Shown here: positions 12,477 through 25,800 of the stretch, piece after piece
How the letters are laid out: the number at the start of each line of letters is the position of its first letter
How positions within the stretch are numbered: position 1 is the stretch's first letter
Origin: Choanephora cucurbitarum
Taxonomy: Eukaryota > Mucoromycota > Mucoromycetes > Mucorales > Choanephoraceae
Reading direction: 5' to 3'
DNA length: 64,000 nt
NCBI GenBank assembly: GCA_025331435.1
Contig: JAIWNI010000006.1
Span: 124,001-188,000 of the forward strand
Notes under the pieces: model-generated
What the model saw: the letters and a program-made list of their open reading frames with translations, nothing else
Databases searched by the model: none
What the model was told of the DNA's origin: nothing
Translations under genes and position numbers: made by a program

Positions 12477-13706
12477 ATGGCTACTGAAAACGATACTTTT
12501 ACTGGTTGGGCTGGTATCTCTAAAGGTAAATTGACTCATGAGAACTATAAGCAAAGATAGGCAAGCAAACTGATTTTCTATGTGATTGTTAGATGAACCT
12601 CTTCAACAAATGCAACTGACTCTCAAGCAATGGGATGAAGATAGTGTTGAAATGAAGATCACTCATTGTGGTATTTGTGGTAGTGATGTAAGTTATTTTG
12701 AAATGAAAGCTTCGCTTGTCAGTCAATTGACTGCGTTTTGACAATAGGATTACACCTTAAAATCTCTTTGGGGAGCTACTGACTATCCTTGTGTGGTCGG
12801 TCATGAAATTGTCGGTGTTGTTACTCGTGTCGGTAAGAATGTAACCAACTTGAAGATCGGTGACCGTGCTGGTGTCGGTGCTCAATGTGGATCTTGTCAT
12901 GAATGTTCAAGCTGTAAGGATAGCGAAGAAAACTGTTGTTACAAGACCTCAGGCACTTACAATTCCAAGTGGCCCAATGGTGATAAGACCTATGGTGGCT
13001 ATGCTGACAAGTGGAGAGGTGATTACCGCTTCGCTTTCAAGGTGCCCGATAGCTTGCCCAGTGAAGTTGCTGCCACTTTCTTCTGTGCTGGTGTCACTAC
13101 CTATGCTCCCCTGAGACGTACTAACGTCAATGAAAAGTCTGTGGTTGGTGTCATGGGTATTGGTGGTTTAGGTCACTATGGTATTCTCTGGGCTAAGGCC
13201 ATGGGTGCTAAGGTCGTTGGTATGTCTAGCAGCGATAGTAAGCGTGATGTTGCTCTTGAGCTTGGTTGTCATGAATTTGTCAACACAAACGATGAAAAGG
13301 CTCTTGAAAGCTACAAGGGTCAATTGACACACATTCTCTGTACAGGTTGTGGACCTGACTTTACCTGTAAGTGTTTGATAACCTTTTTCTTTGATTTTGT
13401 TCTAATTCTTAAGAATAATTAGGGGAAAAGTATCTTACTCTTCTTAAGCGTAAGGGTACATTCATCAACGTCAATGCTCCTAGCTGGACCTTCCCTCCTC
13501 TTAAGCCAATGCTTTTGATTGTTACCCAAGCCAACATCTGTGGTTCTCTTATTGGGTCCCCTAAGGAAATTGAAGAAATGCTTCAATTTGCTGCTGAAAA
13601 GAATGTCCGTCCTTGGATTGATGTCTTTCCTATGAAGGATGTCAACAAGGTTCTTGAAGATTTCAGAGCTGGCAAGCCCAGATTCAGATTCGTCTTAGAA
13701 AACTAA
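12477..13706 (+). CDS. Zinc-dependent (cinnamyl-type, NADP) alcohol dehydrogenase
   Basis: Four exons: 12477-12525, 12593-12687, 12748-13366, 13423-13706, giving 348 aa. The catalytic zinc site HCGICGSD and GHEIVG are present. The structural zinc loop has four Cys (GAQCGSCHECSSCKDSEENC). The nucleotide-binding glycines are GIGGLGHYGILWAKAMG, followed by VVGMSSSDSKR; the Ser after the second strand in place of Asp favours NADP(H), as in the yeast Adh6/Adh7 and cinnamyl-alcohol dehydrogenase group. It probably reduces aldehydes in the cytosol. Codon choice is more biased than in neighbours and the promoter is CT-rich, which suggests strong expression (inference). Confidence 0.9.
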
Positions 13707-13756
13707 AATGTCTCTTCTCTCCCCCCTCCCTCTGAACCAATGTGTATAATTTTTCA

Positions 13757-13762
13757 AATAAA
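13757..13762 (+). promoter_or_regulatory. Polyadenylation signal of ADH
   Basis: AATAAA lies about 50 bp after the ADH stop codon. A small stem-loop (CCACTC...GAGTGG) follows at about 13802-13820. Confidence 0.5.
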
Positions 13763-13934
13763 ATTGTTGTCTATAATCAAACACTTCTGGATTTGAACAT
13801 TACCACTCACCTTGCGAGTGGCATGAATCATGAGACTATTTAGGGAAATATATCCATAAAGGAGCATAAAAGTGATGATAATAGCGCCGTTAGACTGACT
13901 ATCTTGACTCTAGATTTGGATTTTTATATTTCAG

Positions 13935-14253
13935 GCATAAGCGATGGTGACACATATCTATATGACCGACAGTTCAGATTTGAAATCTTGGGAAAACTCT
14001 TATTAGGTAGCAATTGACGAGGTAGAACTCAACTATCTAATTTGTATATGTATTTGTGATAGCTTTATTTATGATATTGTATACGTTAATATAGATAAAA
14101 TTATATGATGATGAAATGTTTCTTACTTTTTCTAATTCTCGAGTATATTATAAGGTTCCCGAAGAAAAGAAAGACAGAATTGACAAGTTATTAGATTGTT
14201 TAAGGAAAATCAATCAAGTAGTACAAGAAAAGGGTAAATCAAACTTAGAATAA
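13935..14253 (+). other. Candidate exons of a small unrecognised gene
   Basis: The stretch 13935-14006 after a TTTCAG acceptor reads as protein (SDGDTYLYDRQFRFEILGKL) up to a GTAGC donor. The stretch 14095-14253 after TATAG reads FSNSRVYYKVPEEKKDRIDK, then LLDCLRKINQVVQEKG, to a TAA. Both look like real coding sequence, but the phases of the two exons do not fit each other (phase 1 against phase 0) and no start exon was found. This is a decayed gene or an incomplete model. No family was recognised. Confidence 0.35.
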
Positions 14254-14820
14254 TTCCTTAAGTACACCCCTTCTTACCACCTTTCAGATTATGTTTCTCA
14301 TTTTTGCTTTATTTTATAGAATCCATTCATCGCTAACCTGCTCTAGTCTGTTACAATATCTTTATAGAATTATACTGTATGTATTGCTTTTTTGTTTTCT
14401 CTTTTACTAAAAACATTTTGTCCATTAGTCTTCAGTCATACATGCACAGTTGGGAAGTAGAGGGCTCAGTTTGGCCATGCTTTCTTTTTTAGCTGCATAA
14501 AAAAAATTGACTTGTTTGTGGCGCAAGTGTCGAACCTAAAGCAAGATGCCGCAGTAATAGAAGTCAATGAAGGATAGTTAATGTTTGATATCATTCTATT
14601 CAAGCTCTTTACGCTCAAAAGAGTATCATCATCAGTATTTCTTTACATTGCTAAAGAAACAGCCAGAAAAGAAAAAGAATAGCCAACCACAGGTGTTCAG
14701 AAATCAAAGATAAGCAAAATTTCACATGAATAAACTATGATTGCCGTAAATAACACATCATTCTTTTAAGGTTTTAATCTTTTTCTTTTCACTTTGTTAT
14801 TCTGTTGATTTCTAGGGTAA

Positions 14821-16533
14821 ATGATACATTCGTTACCTTTTGAAATTATCCAATGTGTTAGCCTGTATCTTTCGCCCAACGATTTATACCAGCTTGTGTT
14901 TGTCAATCACTCCTTTTACGATGTTTTTATCTTACTTCTCTACAGCAACATATTCATCAGTTGTCGCTATAGATTCGCTCGATTCCTAAAGGCATCTAAA
15001 TATCACAGACATGTTCGTTGTTTCGAGACAACCAACTTTCGTCTGTTTGAAGACCACATGAAAACAATTCAGACATCACTGCCTTACTTACAATCACTCA
15101 ATATCTGGATAGCGAATTCTGTATTAGAGTCAAGCACGCTATCGTTTTATCGATCTTTTCGATATATCACATCTCTTTCACTAAGAGAGCAGGCAAATGA
15201 AAAGCCCTTGTTGGATATACTCTCTTATCATCCTCAGCTAAAGGCACTTTCTGTGCTTACCTCAAACAAGATGAATATCACATCTCGTTTGTTGGCATCT
15301 ATTCATCAGCAATGCCCCTACTTGGAATCTCTGGCTATGGAAGGTGCGCATGCAAAAGCACCTGAACAGACAACACAGCTGCCTTATCCAACCATTCATC
15401 ACATCAAAGTACTGAAACTACAACTGTGCAGTGGTATGGATGCCTGTCATCAATGGCTAGCCTATATCGGAACCGCCTATCCTCAGCTTGAATCATTGGC
15501 TCTCAAGAGCCACAAGAAGGATGCATCACAGGAGAATGAATCACATCCTGTTGAGATCTATCGTCAATTCTGGACCAACTGTCCTAAACTAGTGGATGTT
15601 GATCTGTGCGGTATAGAAATTGGTCCTCTTTTCTTTCAACAGATTGAGCAACAGCAGAGACCCTTGAAGAGGCTTGGATTGTGTGGTATCTGTAGTAATT
15701 GTTTGGTGATCTGCAGTAGTTTATTGAACTCTAGTCATCTGTCTACCATTCAAAGTATGAATTTAGCCTTACCGTTCACTAGAACAAGTAATCGTTTTAT
15801 TGAATCGATTGGCAAGACATGTCCTGGATTACAGCATTTAGCATTGAATGGCTATTATTTTTTGACAGGCGATATTGCCATGGCAACGCTGCTGAATGCT
15901 TTGCCTTGTTTGATTTCACTAGAAGTTGTTCAGGCCAACCTATGTGCACTAGACAAACAAGCTAAACAGAGTGTCTTGCTTCATCCACTCAAGAAAATGA
16001 AATTTGTTCAGTGCATGTTGCTGAATGAAGTGTTTGATTATGTTGCTGCCCGTTGTTACAGTCTTCAATACCTGACTCTCAACGACAATCGCTTTGATAC
16101 GCCTTGCTTATCACACTCGGCGACTGATGAGGTCCAGCCAACTGTTAGTTGTCATAAGACAGAAATCTATCTACCAAATCAGCAGTTGCGTGAATTCAAG
16201 ATAGGTCGCCGTATTCGTACAAAAAAGGCTCCATTTGACCAGATAATTCAGTTATTTCATGTAAAGCAGAGTCAAAAAAAGCAAGAGCATTGGTATCAAA
16301 TAGACACCCATCGAGAAAATCCCAGTAGTGTTCCAGTCATAGCTCGTCCATTTCAAGAAATAGAAGGTAAACCTTTTGGCTGGCATATAAAGTTAGAGAA
16401 TGAACATAACATGTTTTTAGACAAAATAAACAAATTGCATACTATTCAGCAAGGGTACGTTAGTCTTGTATGCCAATCTATTGATGCCATCTATATGAAC
16501 AAGAAGCGTCTAGTTATAGGATCCATAGGCTAA
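14821..16533 (+). CDS. F-box/leucine-rich-repeat protein
   Basis: A single exon of 570 aa. The N-terminus (MIHSLPFEIIQCVSLYLSPN then DLYQLVFVNHSFYDV) is an F-box of residues about 1-40, which normally binds Skp1 in an SCF ubiquitin ligase. Degenerate leucine-rich repeats follow (YPQLESLALKSH, CPKLVDVDLCGI, CPGLQHLALNGY, CYSLQYLTLNDN), as in Fbl/AMN1-like substrate receptors. The last 100 residues are basic and not repeat-like. The start is the first ATG in a frame with no upstream extension. Paralogue-rich families of this kind are common in Mucorales, so the substrate cannot be guessed. Confidence 0.8.
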   Translation: MIHSLPFEIIQCVSLYLSPNDLYQLVFVNHSFYDVFILLLYSNIFISCRYRFARFLKASKYHRHVRCFETTNFRLFEDHMKTIQTSLPYLQSLNIWIANSVLESSTLSFYRSFRYITSLSLREQANEKPLLDILSYHPQLKALSVLTSNKMNITSRLLASIHQQCPYLESLAMEGAHAKAPEQTTQLPYPTIHHIKVLKLQLCSGMDACHQWLAYIGTAYPQLESLALKSHKKDASQENESHPVEIYRQFWTNCPKLVDVDLCGIEIGPLFFQQIEQQQRPLKRLGLCGICSNCLVICSSLLNSSHLSTIQSMNLALPFTRTSNRFIESIGKTCPGLQHLALNGYYFLTGDIAMATLLNALPCLISLEVVQANLCALDKQAKQSVLLHPLKKMKFVQCMLLNEVFDYVAARCYSLQYLTLNDNRFDTPCLSHSATDEVQPTVSCHKTEIYLPNQQLREFKIGRRIRTKKAPFDQIIQLFHVKQSQKKQEHWYQIDTHRENPSSVPVIARPFQEIEGKPFGWHIKLENEHNMFLDKINKLHTIQQGYVSLVCQSIDAIYMNKKRLVIGSIG

Positions 16534-16836
16534 CCTTGTTGTATATTTAAATCAAAAAAGCACTATAAGGCCTAAATCAAGAATCACTCATCAATAAATA
16601 AAAAAAAAAAAAGACTGCACCCTACTTGGCGTGCTGCCAAACTCAATTGAGACTACTTTGGCTCTCTTTCTTGACCTCTCAATATTCACTCTATCTAGAG
16701 ATGATAGCATAAAAGAGGCGTATTACATAATGTAACCAAGAGTACTGATTGGCTTCAAGTACGCTACATGCGTCACTAATATAAAAAAAAATACTTTGGA
16801 TTCAAGCCCAGTTTTTTTTTCTTTCCTGTTTATATT

Positions 16837-17161
16837 ATGTCACCAACACCTCCTCCTCCTCCAACATTAGAAGTAAAGGTCGATATTACCGAAATAACTT
16901 CACTTTTACTAACATGAAATAAACAAATCCCATCTTAGGTTCCTCCTTGTCAAAAGTTCGGTAAGTGACAGTATACCCATTAAATAGTAAATTCTAAACA
17001 AACAAACAATAGCCTGTGCTATTCAGGATTGCTTAAACAAAAACGATTATCAAGAATCTCGGTGTAAACGACAGATAGAGGATTTACGCAAATGCTGTAG
17101 TGACTTATTTGCTAAAGGTGGCAAAAGTGTATGTTGTTCTGAAAGTAACAGAAAACAATAA
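16837..17161 (+). CDS. CMC4: CMC4, twin CX9C mitochondrial protein
   Basis: Three small exons, 16837-16872, 16939-16960, 17013-17161, give 68 aa, the same length as human CMC4. Two CX9C motifs are seen: C-QKFACAIQD-C and C-KRQIEDLRK-C, followed by the Cys-rich end (RKCCSD, VCCSES), matching the family pattern. Such proteins are oxidised by Mia40/Erv1 and stay in the mitochondrial intermembrane space; CMC4 is linked to respiratory-chain function. The N-terminus is a short Pro-rich leader. The first donor was set at GTAAAG (16873); using the GTCGAT 6 bp later would add two residues. Each exon is too short to stand out as an ORF. Confidence 0.88.
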
Positions 17162-17312
17162 GAAAGAAAAAAAAAGTCCTCTTTTCTCTTATTTGTATTG
17201 TAAAGCGAACCATTTCAGTGTGAGAAGGTTGTACATAGTGTGATTAAATAATAAACTTTTTTTTTGGAGGTTTTCTTTATCTCTCTCTCATTCACTCTTT
17301 TTTTTTACAGTC

Positions 17313-18925
17313 ATGGAGAAGTCGAACGGTCCTTTTCCACCTGAACTTTTATTGTCTATATTCATGTGTTTAGACGGTCTGTCATTAGCTGAATGTAACA
17401 AAGTATGTAGACAATGGTCTATGCTCTTGTCTCATTACGATGATCTCATTTGGCCTTATGCTTGCCAGCGGGATTTTCGATCTTCTAATGCCCGAAGATT
17501 TTGGTCACTTCAATTTCCTGCACCTCGATATTCTCAACTCTGGCAAGACATGTACCGTATCACTCGAAATTGGTTTACAGGACACTGTAGAGGATTCTAT
17601 CCTACTATTGCCAAATCACCCAGTCAAAAAAGACAACCTTGTTCTGTCGTTGGAGCACCTCAAGAACAAGGGATGTTTACCAGCTTGACAATTGCCTCGG
17701 ATGGTCGAATTGTTCGTTCAAATCCCAACTATCACACTTCACATCAAAGCTTAATTATTCAGTCTTCCCTAAACAAACAATGCTCCTCACTCTACGCCAT
17801 GCCAAATAACCATGTACGTGGTTGGCCTGATGCTGGAAGAGCTCATTCGATCGTCTGTCATTATACACACCCTTCTTCATCATGGTTAGTCACAGGTGGA
17901 TTGAATGGATCAGTTGCCTTGTGGGACTTGAATACAAAGGAAATCATAAGAATTTGGCATGGACATCGTGGTAGAGTGTTATGTGTCAGTATGAATGATG
18001 ATGGTAATTGTCCATAAAGTCTTTTTTCTGTATCCAGACTGACTCTGATATAGTGGTGGTGAGTGGTGGATCAGACAATATGATTTTAGTATGGGATATC
18101 GTGAAAACAAATGAACCAGTCAATCTTCATAAGCCTACAAGAAGAGGTGCGATCAATATTGCTGCCTATCTATCTGGTAGGATTGATTGGTATCAAGGTG
18201 TAGGTGAAATAAGCATCAACGGTCATCTGATTGCCTGTGCTCCAGATGCATCTGGTCCTATTCTTGTGTTCTCTGTCTTGACTGGTTCATTAGTATACGA
18301 AATACGCCCAGGAGAAGCAGTTGAAAACGAATGGATGACAGAAGACATCACTGCCTTTTCTCGTCTCTGCCTCACGCCTTTCTTTTTATTGACAAAGGGC
18401 AAGGTGACACATGCTACCAACAAAATCAAGTTGGTTCCTTCAGATCAGAATGTAGTAATTCAACGCTCACAAAAACCTACAAACCCAGGATATGTGGCAC
18501 AATTGGATGAGTCGCCATTCAAACCACCTCCTCCTCATATGACGCCTTATCAACTTTACAGACACTATCAATCTATCAATGCAACTCAAGAAGAAGATGA
18601 TGAATTGCATACGATGCCTCAGACAAGCGCTTGTATCAATGTATGGGATTTACAGACACGCAAGACAAAGTATCGATTAGTGCCTACACTACCATCACCC
18701 CATCAAAACTATACAATCACAGATGTACGAGTCACGCCTGACTATTCCAAAGTGTTTGCATCCATTGAGACGAGAGGACAAAGAAGTTATGAAGAGAGAA
18801 TATTCTGTTGGGATTTCTCAGTGACTCATCTGGATGAAACTACACAACACTTTGACATAGTAGAATTAGATACAACGGATCCTCAAGCACGAAAGACAGG
18901 GAAATCATGGGTTTGCTTTGTATAG
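17313..18925 (+). CDS. F-box/WD40 repeat protein
   Basis: Two exons, 17313-18003 and 18054-18925, giving 520 aa. An F-box at residues about 5-50 (FPPELLLSIFMCLDGLSLAE then CNKVCRQWSML) should bind Skp1. WD40 blades follow, for example WLVTGGLNGSVALWDLNTKE, then VVVSGGSDNMILVWDI and ACINVWDLQTRKTK. The acceptor at 18053 (GATATAG) keeps the blade intact (VLCVSMNDD joined to VVVSGGSD); the earlier AG at 18037 would give a stop. It is a candidate SCF substrate receptor. It faces the CaMK gene tail to tail, 171 bp away. Confidence 0.82.
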
Positions 18926-19096
18926 AACCTGTTTGCTACTTTATACCATAAACACCAGTGATCTTCTCTAAAGATGTAAATAATGGCCATCACTTGTTTT
19001 AAAATCAACCAACACTGTATAAATAAAAAAAAACTTTTCTCTTTTGCTTGTTTATACTGAAATCATCTGTCTTGAAATTACACCCGAGCTATGTTG

Positions 19097-20504
<1,408 letters not shown>

Positions 20505-22850
20505 ATCTAAAGGAAAAAGAAAGAATAAAAGAGAAAGAAAAAGACAGCTTTTGTGGTGTTTATGTATCAGACAGATAAAACAGGTACACGTGATACACAT
20601 CGAAGGTATATATAGATACATGCCATTATCAAAATCAACCTGTTTGAGTTATACCCAACTGGCTCTTCTTTTTCTTTTCTTCAAGATGTTGAGTCTCTGT
20701 TAGGCATTTAAAGGACTAAAGCAGTAGCAAACACATCTCTCCTGAGAGTTTCTTTTTTATTTTTCTTGTTCTGTAACATTTGCATGATAAATCAAAGACA
20801 GAAAAAGAAAACTTGTTTAGCTGCAGTCAAATTAATTGCGTTACAAAAAGATTGGAATCTAAGGGTTTGTGCCTATACTCACGCACAAATAAAGCAGTAG
20901 GAGCACTTTGTCATTTAAAAACAAATTGCCTTATGCTGTTGAGATAAAAAGAGTTACGCGTCTTCATATCCGACTACATGTATAGAGTTTCTTATTGTTC
21001 CTTAGCAAGTTGATCAAAAAATAAACTTTAAAGTCATGTCGTGGTTTTATTTTTGTTTCGCGTAACTTGGGCTGGCTATGTGTCACTTTAATTCCAGAGG
21101 AGTTCACATAATTGGCATTGTCGGCATGAAATAAAAAGAAAGGCCTTTTTTCATGATCTTCTCTTTGTTTACTTTTTTTTATCACTATACTATTGAGGCG
21201 AGTGTCACCTTATCAAAAGATAGGTGCTTTCGTCACCTTACCATAGGATAAATGCTTTCGTCACTGACGAGACTGCTTTTTTTGTAAACAGCTTAAATTT
21301 CAAAAACCAAGGGTGTTTTCTTTTTCTTTTTCTTTTTCTTTTTTCTCTCACTCAAGGGCAAGGTGATTCTTGCTATCGCACATTCTAGGATAGTCCCTTT
21401 ATTGTGGCGTTGACGACGGTGGTAGCGAACATAAAGTGGATGTAGAAAGGTGTTGCGTAAATGCTTTATAGCAAATGCGTTGGAGGCATGTGAGTGATGG
21501 GTGCTTACTGATCTCATGTGTTTCCGCTCTTCTCTTTCTTTTGCTTTTTGGTCCTTTCAGTAGGAGCAGTAGAGAAAGGTTGAGCTCTTTCACCTAGTTT
21601 GTGGCAGTATCCTTTTCTTCTCAACAGTACGCGAGAGGAGGGATGAGCTGGAGCTAGACTGGCTACATTTGCCGCACAGCAGACCCAATATATTACAGAG
21701 GCACGAGGCAGGTTCTGGCTTGGGAGACAAAGTGAAGCAATTCGCGAGAGTAGAAGTAACATCGTATGGGTTGGGAGATGCACCTCCATATCTCCTCATA
21801 TTGTATGTGAAAATTCTCTATCCTGTTATAAGCCGACTTTAACCCCGGCGGGTGACTCAGTCTAGGCTTGGTATGGTCTTCCCTTGGTTCTTTTCTTTCT
21901 AGAACTGGATCAAGTGGTATCTCACACCGTAAGCTAGAGAAGAGGGTAGATAGAAGTCAACCTCCACGTTTGGTTACCCTTGGAAACAGTTTTTTCTCGT
22001 AAAAACTGGCTAATAGACTTCGTATTTCTTTAAATAAAAAAAATTGTTTCCTCAGAATGAATGATTGTTTATATGTGTTTCCTTGCGCGTTCTTGTTGTC
22101 TTTTTCTTAAATTATGTTCTCCACATCTCTCATAAAAGCTGATTTATTATGACGCGCTTATTGAGTATACATGTTGACTTGAAATGCGTCTGAAATAATA
22201 CAATAGTGAATTGAAAGAAACCAAGCTGCATATGACTCCTATTTAGTATTTCAGTCAGTCAATGCGTTTAAATGATTCTCAGTATATGCTTTGTAGAAAC
22301 CAACGATTTATTTCTTACTACTCTTTGGACCCAATTCATTGCTGTTCTTATTGCCTTGGATTATCAAGCTCATGATTACAACTATATCTTTGAAATTATT
22401 TTTCTTGCTTTGTTCACCGTGACTCTTTCTGTTTACTTTGCTTCTAGCCTAGTGCGTTTGTCACAGGAATTCGTAGTCTTTCATTTCCTTTCAAAAAAAA
22501 ATAGCAACTTTTTGGTAAACGCACTCAACTTCTATTTTTGATCTCTCACTCCTTTTCAAACCCATTGTCACTGCGAAACACTCTAATTTTCTCTTCAAGC
22601 AACGCCACATTCAGTCTGCTGGTCCTTCCTCCCCTAATACTCAACTTCATCTAAAGATACTTTTGATTTGATTGGTAAACTTTATTTCTAATACGAAAAT
22701 AGCTACAGAATTAGATTTGGAAACCCCCTACTGTATTTCTTGCATTGATTTATTATATAAAGTTTTTTCTGGAATAATTTTGTTGGTTTGCTGTTTAAAA
22801 AAAAATTGACCTTTTTTTTTTCTCCCTATTGTTTCTAAGAAAAAAAAAAG
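20505..22850. other. Long intergenic region with a short direct repeat
   Basis: About 2.3 kb. Two copies of a 28-bp unit (GTCACCTTA...GTGCTTTC / ATGCTTTC) stand at 21204-21231 and 21232-21259. The part from 21350 to 21950 is less AT-rich than its surroundings but has no convincing gene; overlapping minus-strand frames there are Ser/Leu-rich and have no domain. A membrane-protein-like ORF near 22272 is listed separately. Confidence 0.5.
22272..22541 (+). other. Possible exon of a small membrane protein
   Basis: After an acceptor-like TTTGTAG (22287) the frame reads TNDLFLTTLWTQFIAVLIAL, then a polar DYQAHDYNY loop, then FEIIFLALFTVTLSVYFASS, that is two to three hydrophobic helices with natural codon use. 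A GTAGTC donor could end the exon near 22462. No start exon and no clean 3' end were found. It may be a relic. Confidence 0.25.
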
Positions 22851-25800
22851 ATTGCATGAAGATTACAAGGACACCTATAAGAAAATCACCTCCATTGGTA
22901 ATCTAAAGAATAAGCTCAATAAGACATGATGACTGACATGGACTGTAGCCTACTTCACTAGCTACTATTGTAGAACACTTAGTCAATGACGATCCACACC
23001 AAATCAAAGAATATGCAAACCAACTCGATATCTGGATCTATCCTCGAGGTGATTTGTTTCAGTTTGTTGCTGTATTGAACCGTTTCGATAGCATTCTGGA
23101 GCGCGTATGTGAAGATTATCAACTCAAGTACATTCAGCGCCATCCTTTTGATCAAGAGACCAAGGAGATGGTCTTGGCCATCTTGCGATTCTCAAAAATC
23201 TTGTTTGAGAACTGTACAAACCGAAACCTATATAATTCTTATGAAGTAAAGTTATATCTACAAACAAAAGAGCATGCTTGCTTACACACACACTATAGCA
23301 TCTAAACACCATGTTAAATACCACCGATATCGACATATTAGAGGCAGTGCTCCGTCTTATGTTAAAACCAGCACAACGTGTGAATAATCCAAAAGCGATT
23401 CAATCCAGCTTTATAGCTCACCAAGACAAAATTACCGAATTAGCTCGAGGCTCTGTTAAGGATCTGATAGAAGGGAAACAGAACAAGGATCGAGTGACGA
23501 TGTCGTTTTATCGCACAGAAGAGAAGCAGGAGGGATTGCAAACAATTGACATATCATTATCTCATAAGACAGATCGAGAATTGTTCTGGGAATTAGTTGA
23601 GCAATACCGTATACCAAACGATTACCATTTTGAACTACTCAACAAAATCAGAATAGCCAATCATAGGCAAGATCCAACTGTTCAGAAACAACTGTTGATT
23701 ATTCGATTTATAGCACTTGTGATTATGGGTAAGATCAATAGAGATCATGAATTGCTGGTTACTCATTTGATGATAGCCCACACTATGTCAGAAACAATTG
23801 CTCAAAATAGAGTGTTTATCTATGAGCCTCACTTGGTGTCTCAGATTGCACAACTTGTATCATACAACAACAACAATATACCTATCGATGTCCAAACATA
23901 TGCTCTCTATGCCTTAGATGGCATTGCAAGACATCGAACCAAAGTCACTGAAGTTTTGGCCACATTTAATGCTTCAGCCAATCATGGTATCTTACTCCAT
24001 ATATTAAGACAACTAATTCAACCAGATTCTGGTAAGTTACAGAACAAACGAAAGCATAGAATTCTAATCTGTTTATTAGCCTATACAGTCGAATTCTTAG
24101 ATGCCCTTTTCACCTTACTTTCATTTTTGTTACAGACAACAGCAGGCAGTACAATGCTAATGTCAGCAGGCATTATGTCAACACTTGTTCAGATAATGAA
24201 TCGCCCTCCTATACACACAACTATCTATCCAAAGGCTTTGATTAAAGTGGTTGGATTGCTAGATACAATCATGAACCATGTGAGCACAGCATTCAGTAGT
24301 TTTTGTAATGCTAATGGGCTGGATATCTTGTTGAAGATGATACAGACACAAGTAGATCAGTCTATTCAATCCACACCTTCACCAGACAATTTGACATTGA
24401 TCAAGAACGCCTTACGCTTCTTGATTCGTATGATGGAATCAAGCGATACGGCAGAAGGACTACGCAATTTGGTAGAATCCAGTCTGCCGAAGACGATGAT
24501 GCAGGTGATGGAACATCAGGCCGTATTTGGCCCTAGTGTATTCTCATTGATCATCCATGTCTCTACTACCTTTATTCACAACGAACCTACCTCACTTTCT
24601 GTTCTTCAAGAGCTTCATTTGCCACAGACATTCTTGAGCACATTTGCTAACTATGAAGAACCAAATTATGAAGTATTGATGGCTGCTGTACATGCCTTTG
24701 GGGCTATCTGTCTAAATTCAACTGGCCTTGACATGTTTCGTCGACAGAACCCTTTGCCCCATTTCTTCCAACTGATGACTTCGCCTACGTTTGTATCCAA
24801 TTCATTTGATGTAAGCAGCGTCACTGCTTTAGGTACCACTATGGATGAACTGATTCGACATCAACCTGGCTTAAAAGTGGATGTATTCAAGTGTGCCAAT
24901 CAGTTGCTACAACAAGTTATTGAGATAGGCCATTCAGAACAAGGAAAGCCTCAAGATGACAGTCATTGTTTGGCTAGTAAGAGAGCGACAGAAGATGTAA
25001 AATCAGATTGTCTTTTGTTAGGTTACGTGGATTTGGTAGCTAGAGTAAGTACTTGGAATATTCTGGGTGTGTGTGTGTGTTTACTATATGAGGTGCTTAT
25101 ATCTTTCTTTACAGTTCTTGGAAGGATTCTTGCGAAATTCAGAAAACATCAAAGAGTTTATTGCTTATGGCGGCCCTGAACTATTATTGCGCTACTACTC
25201 ATTACCCAATCTTCCCTATGATTTCTCAGTTACACATGCCTTTGATTCGTTGGGTTATGTGTTCCGAGTGATTGCTGATGTCTCACCTATGTCTATTGCC
25301 ATGCTGATTGCAAAGCGAGTCTATGAGTCCTCTAGGTTTATCTTTACTGATCTCAATTTGAAGCAAAGCCTAGTCTATGCTGCTATTCAACATTCTGAAT
25401 CAGCCGATGCCAATGCTCTGTTTAAGAAGTTTAGTGTCTTGTTTGGTTATATAGGTGTACTCTCTACTGTACTTGCCTCAACTGTTTTGACCAATCCTCG
25501 TAATTCCGTCAAGATGGTAGAATGGTGTATTCAAGAAAAGGAGTATGGAGATATGATTTTGTTGTTAGGTGATATTCATAGGTAAGCCTTTTTTCTTTTC
25601 TTTAAAAAAGAAATCGAGTTGACTTACAGGACGATAGAACAATGGTTTGGCAAAACATTTTATTGCGTAACTCTGTACCCAAAAGTTGGTACACGCTAAA
25701 GCCAAAGGAAGGAGACCCTGAGGTAGACCTGAACGATCCTCAAGTGATCAATGTACGTCGATTTAGATTGCTGTTGAGTGAAATACCCCCTGCCTTGATG

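Noticed and set aside
18008..18053. ATG at 18008 as the start of a second WD40 gene
   Set aside because: The stretch is an intron; joining 18003 to 18054 restores a complete WD40 blade in one protein.
21514..21799. Overlapping minus-strand ORFs of 69-91 aa
   Set aside because: Ser/Leu-rich, mutually overlapping in two frames, with no domain and no splice support.
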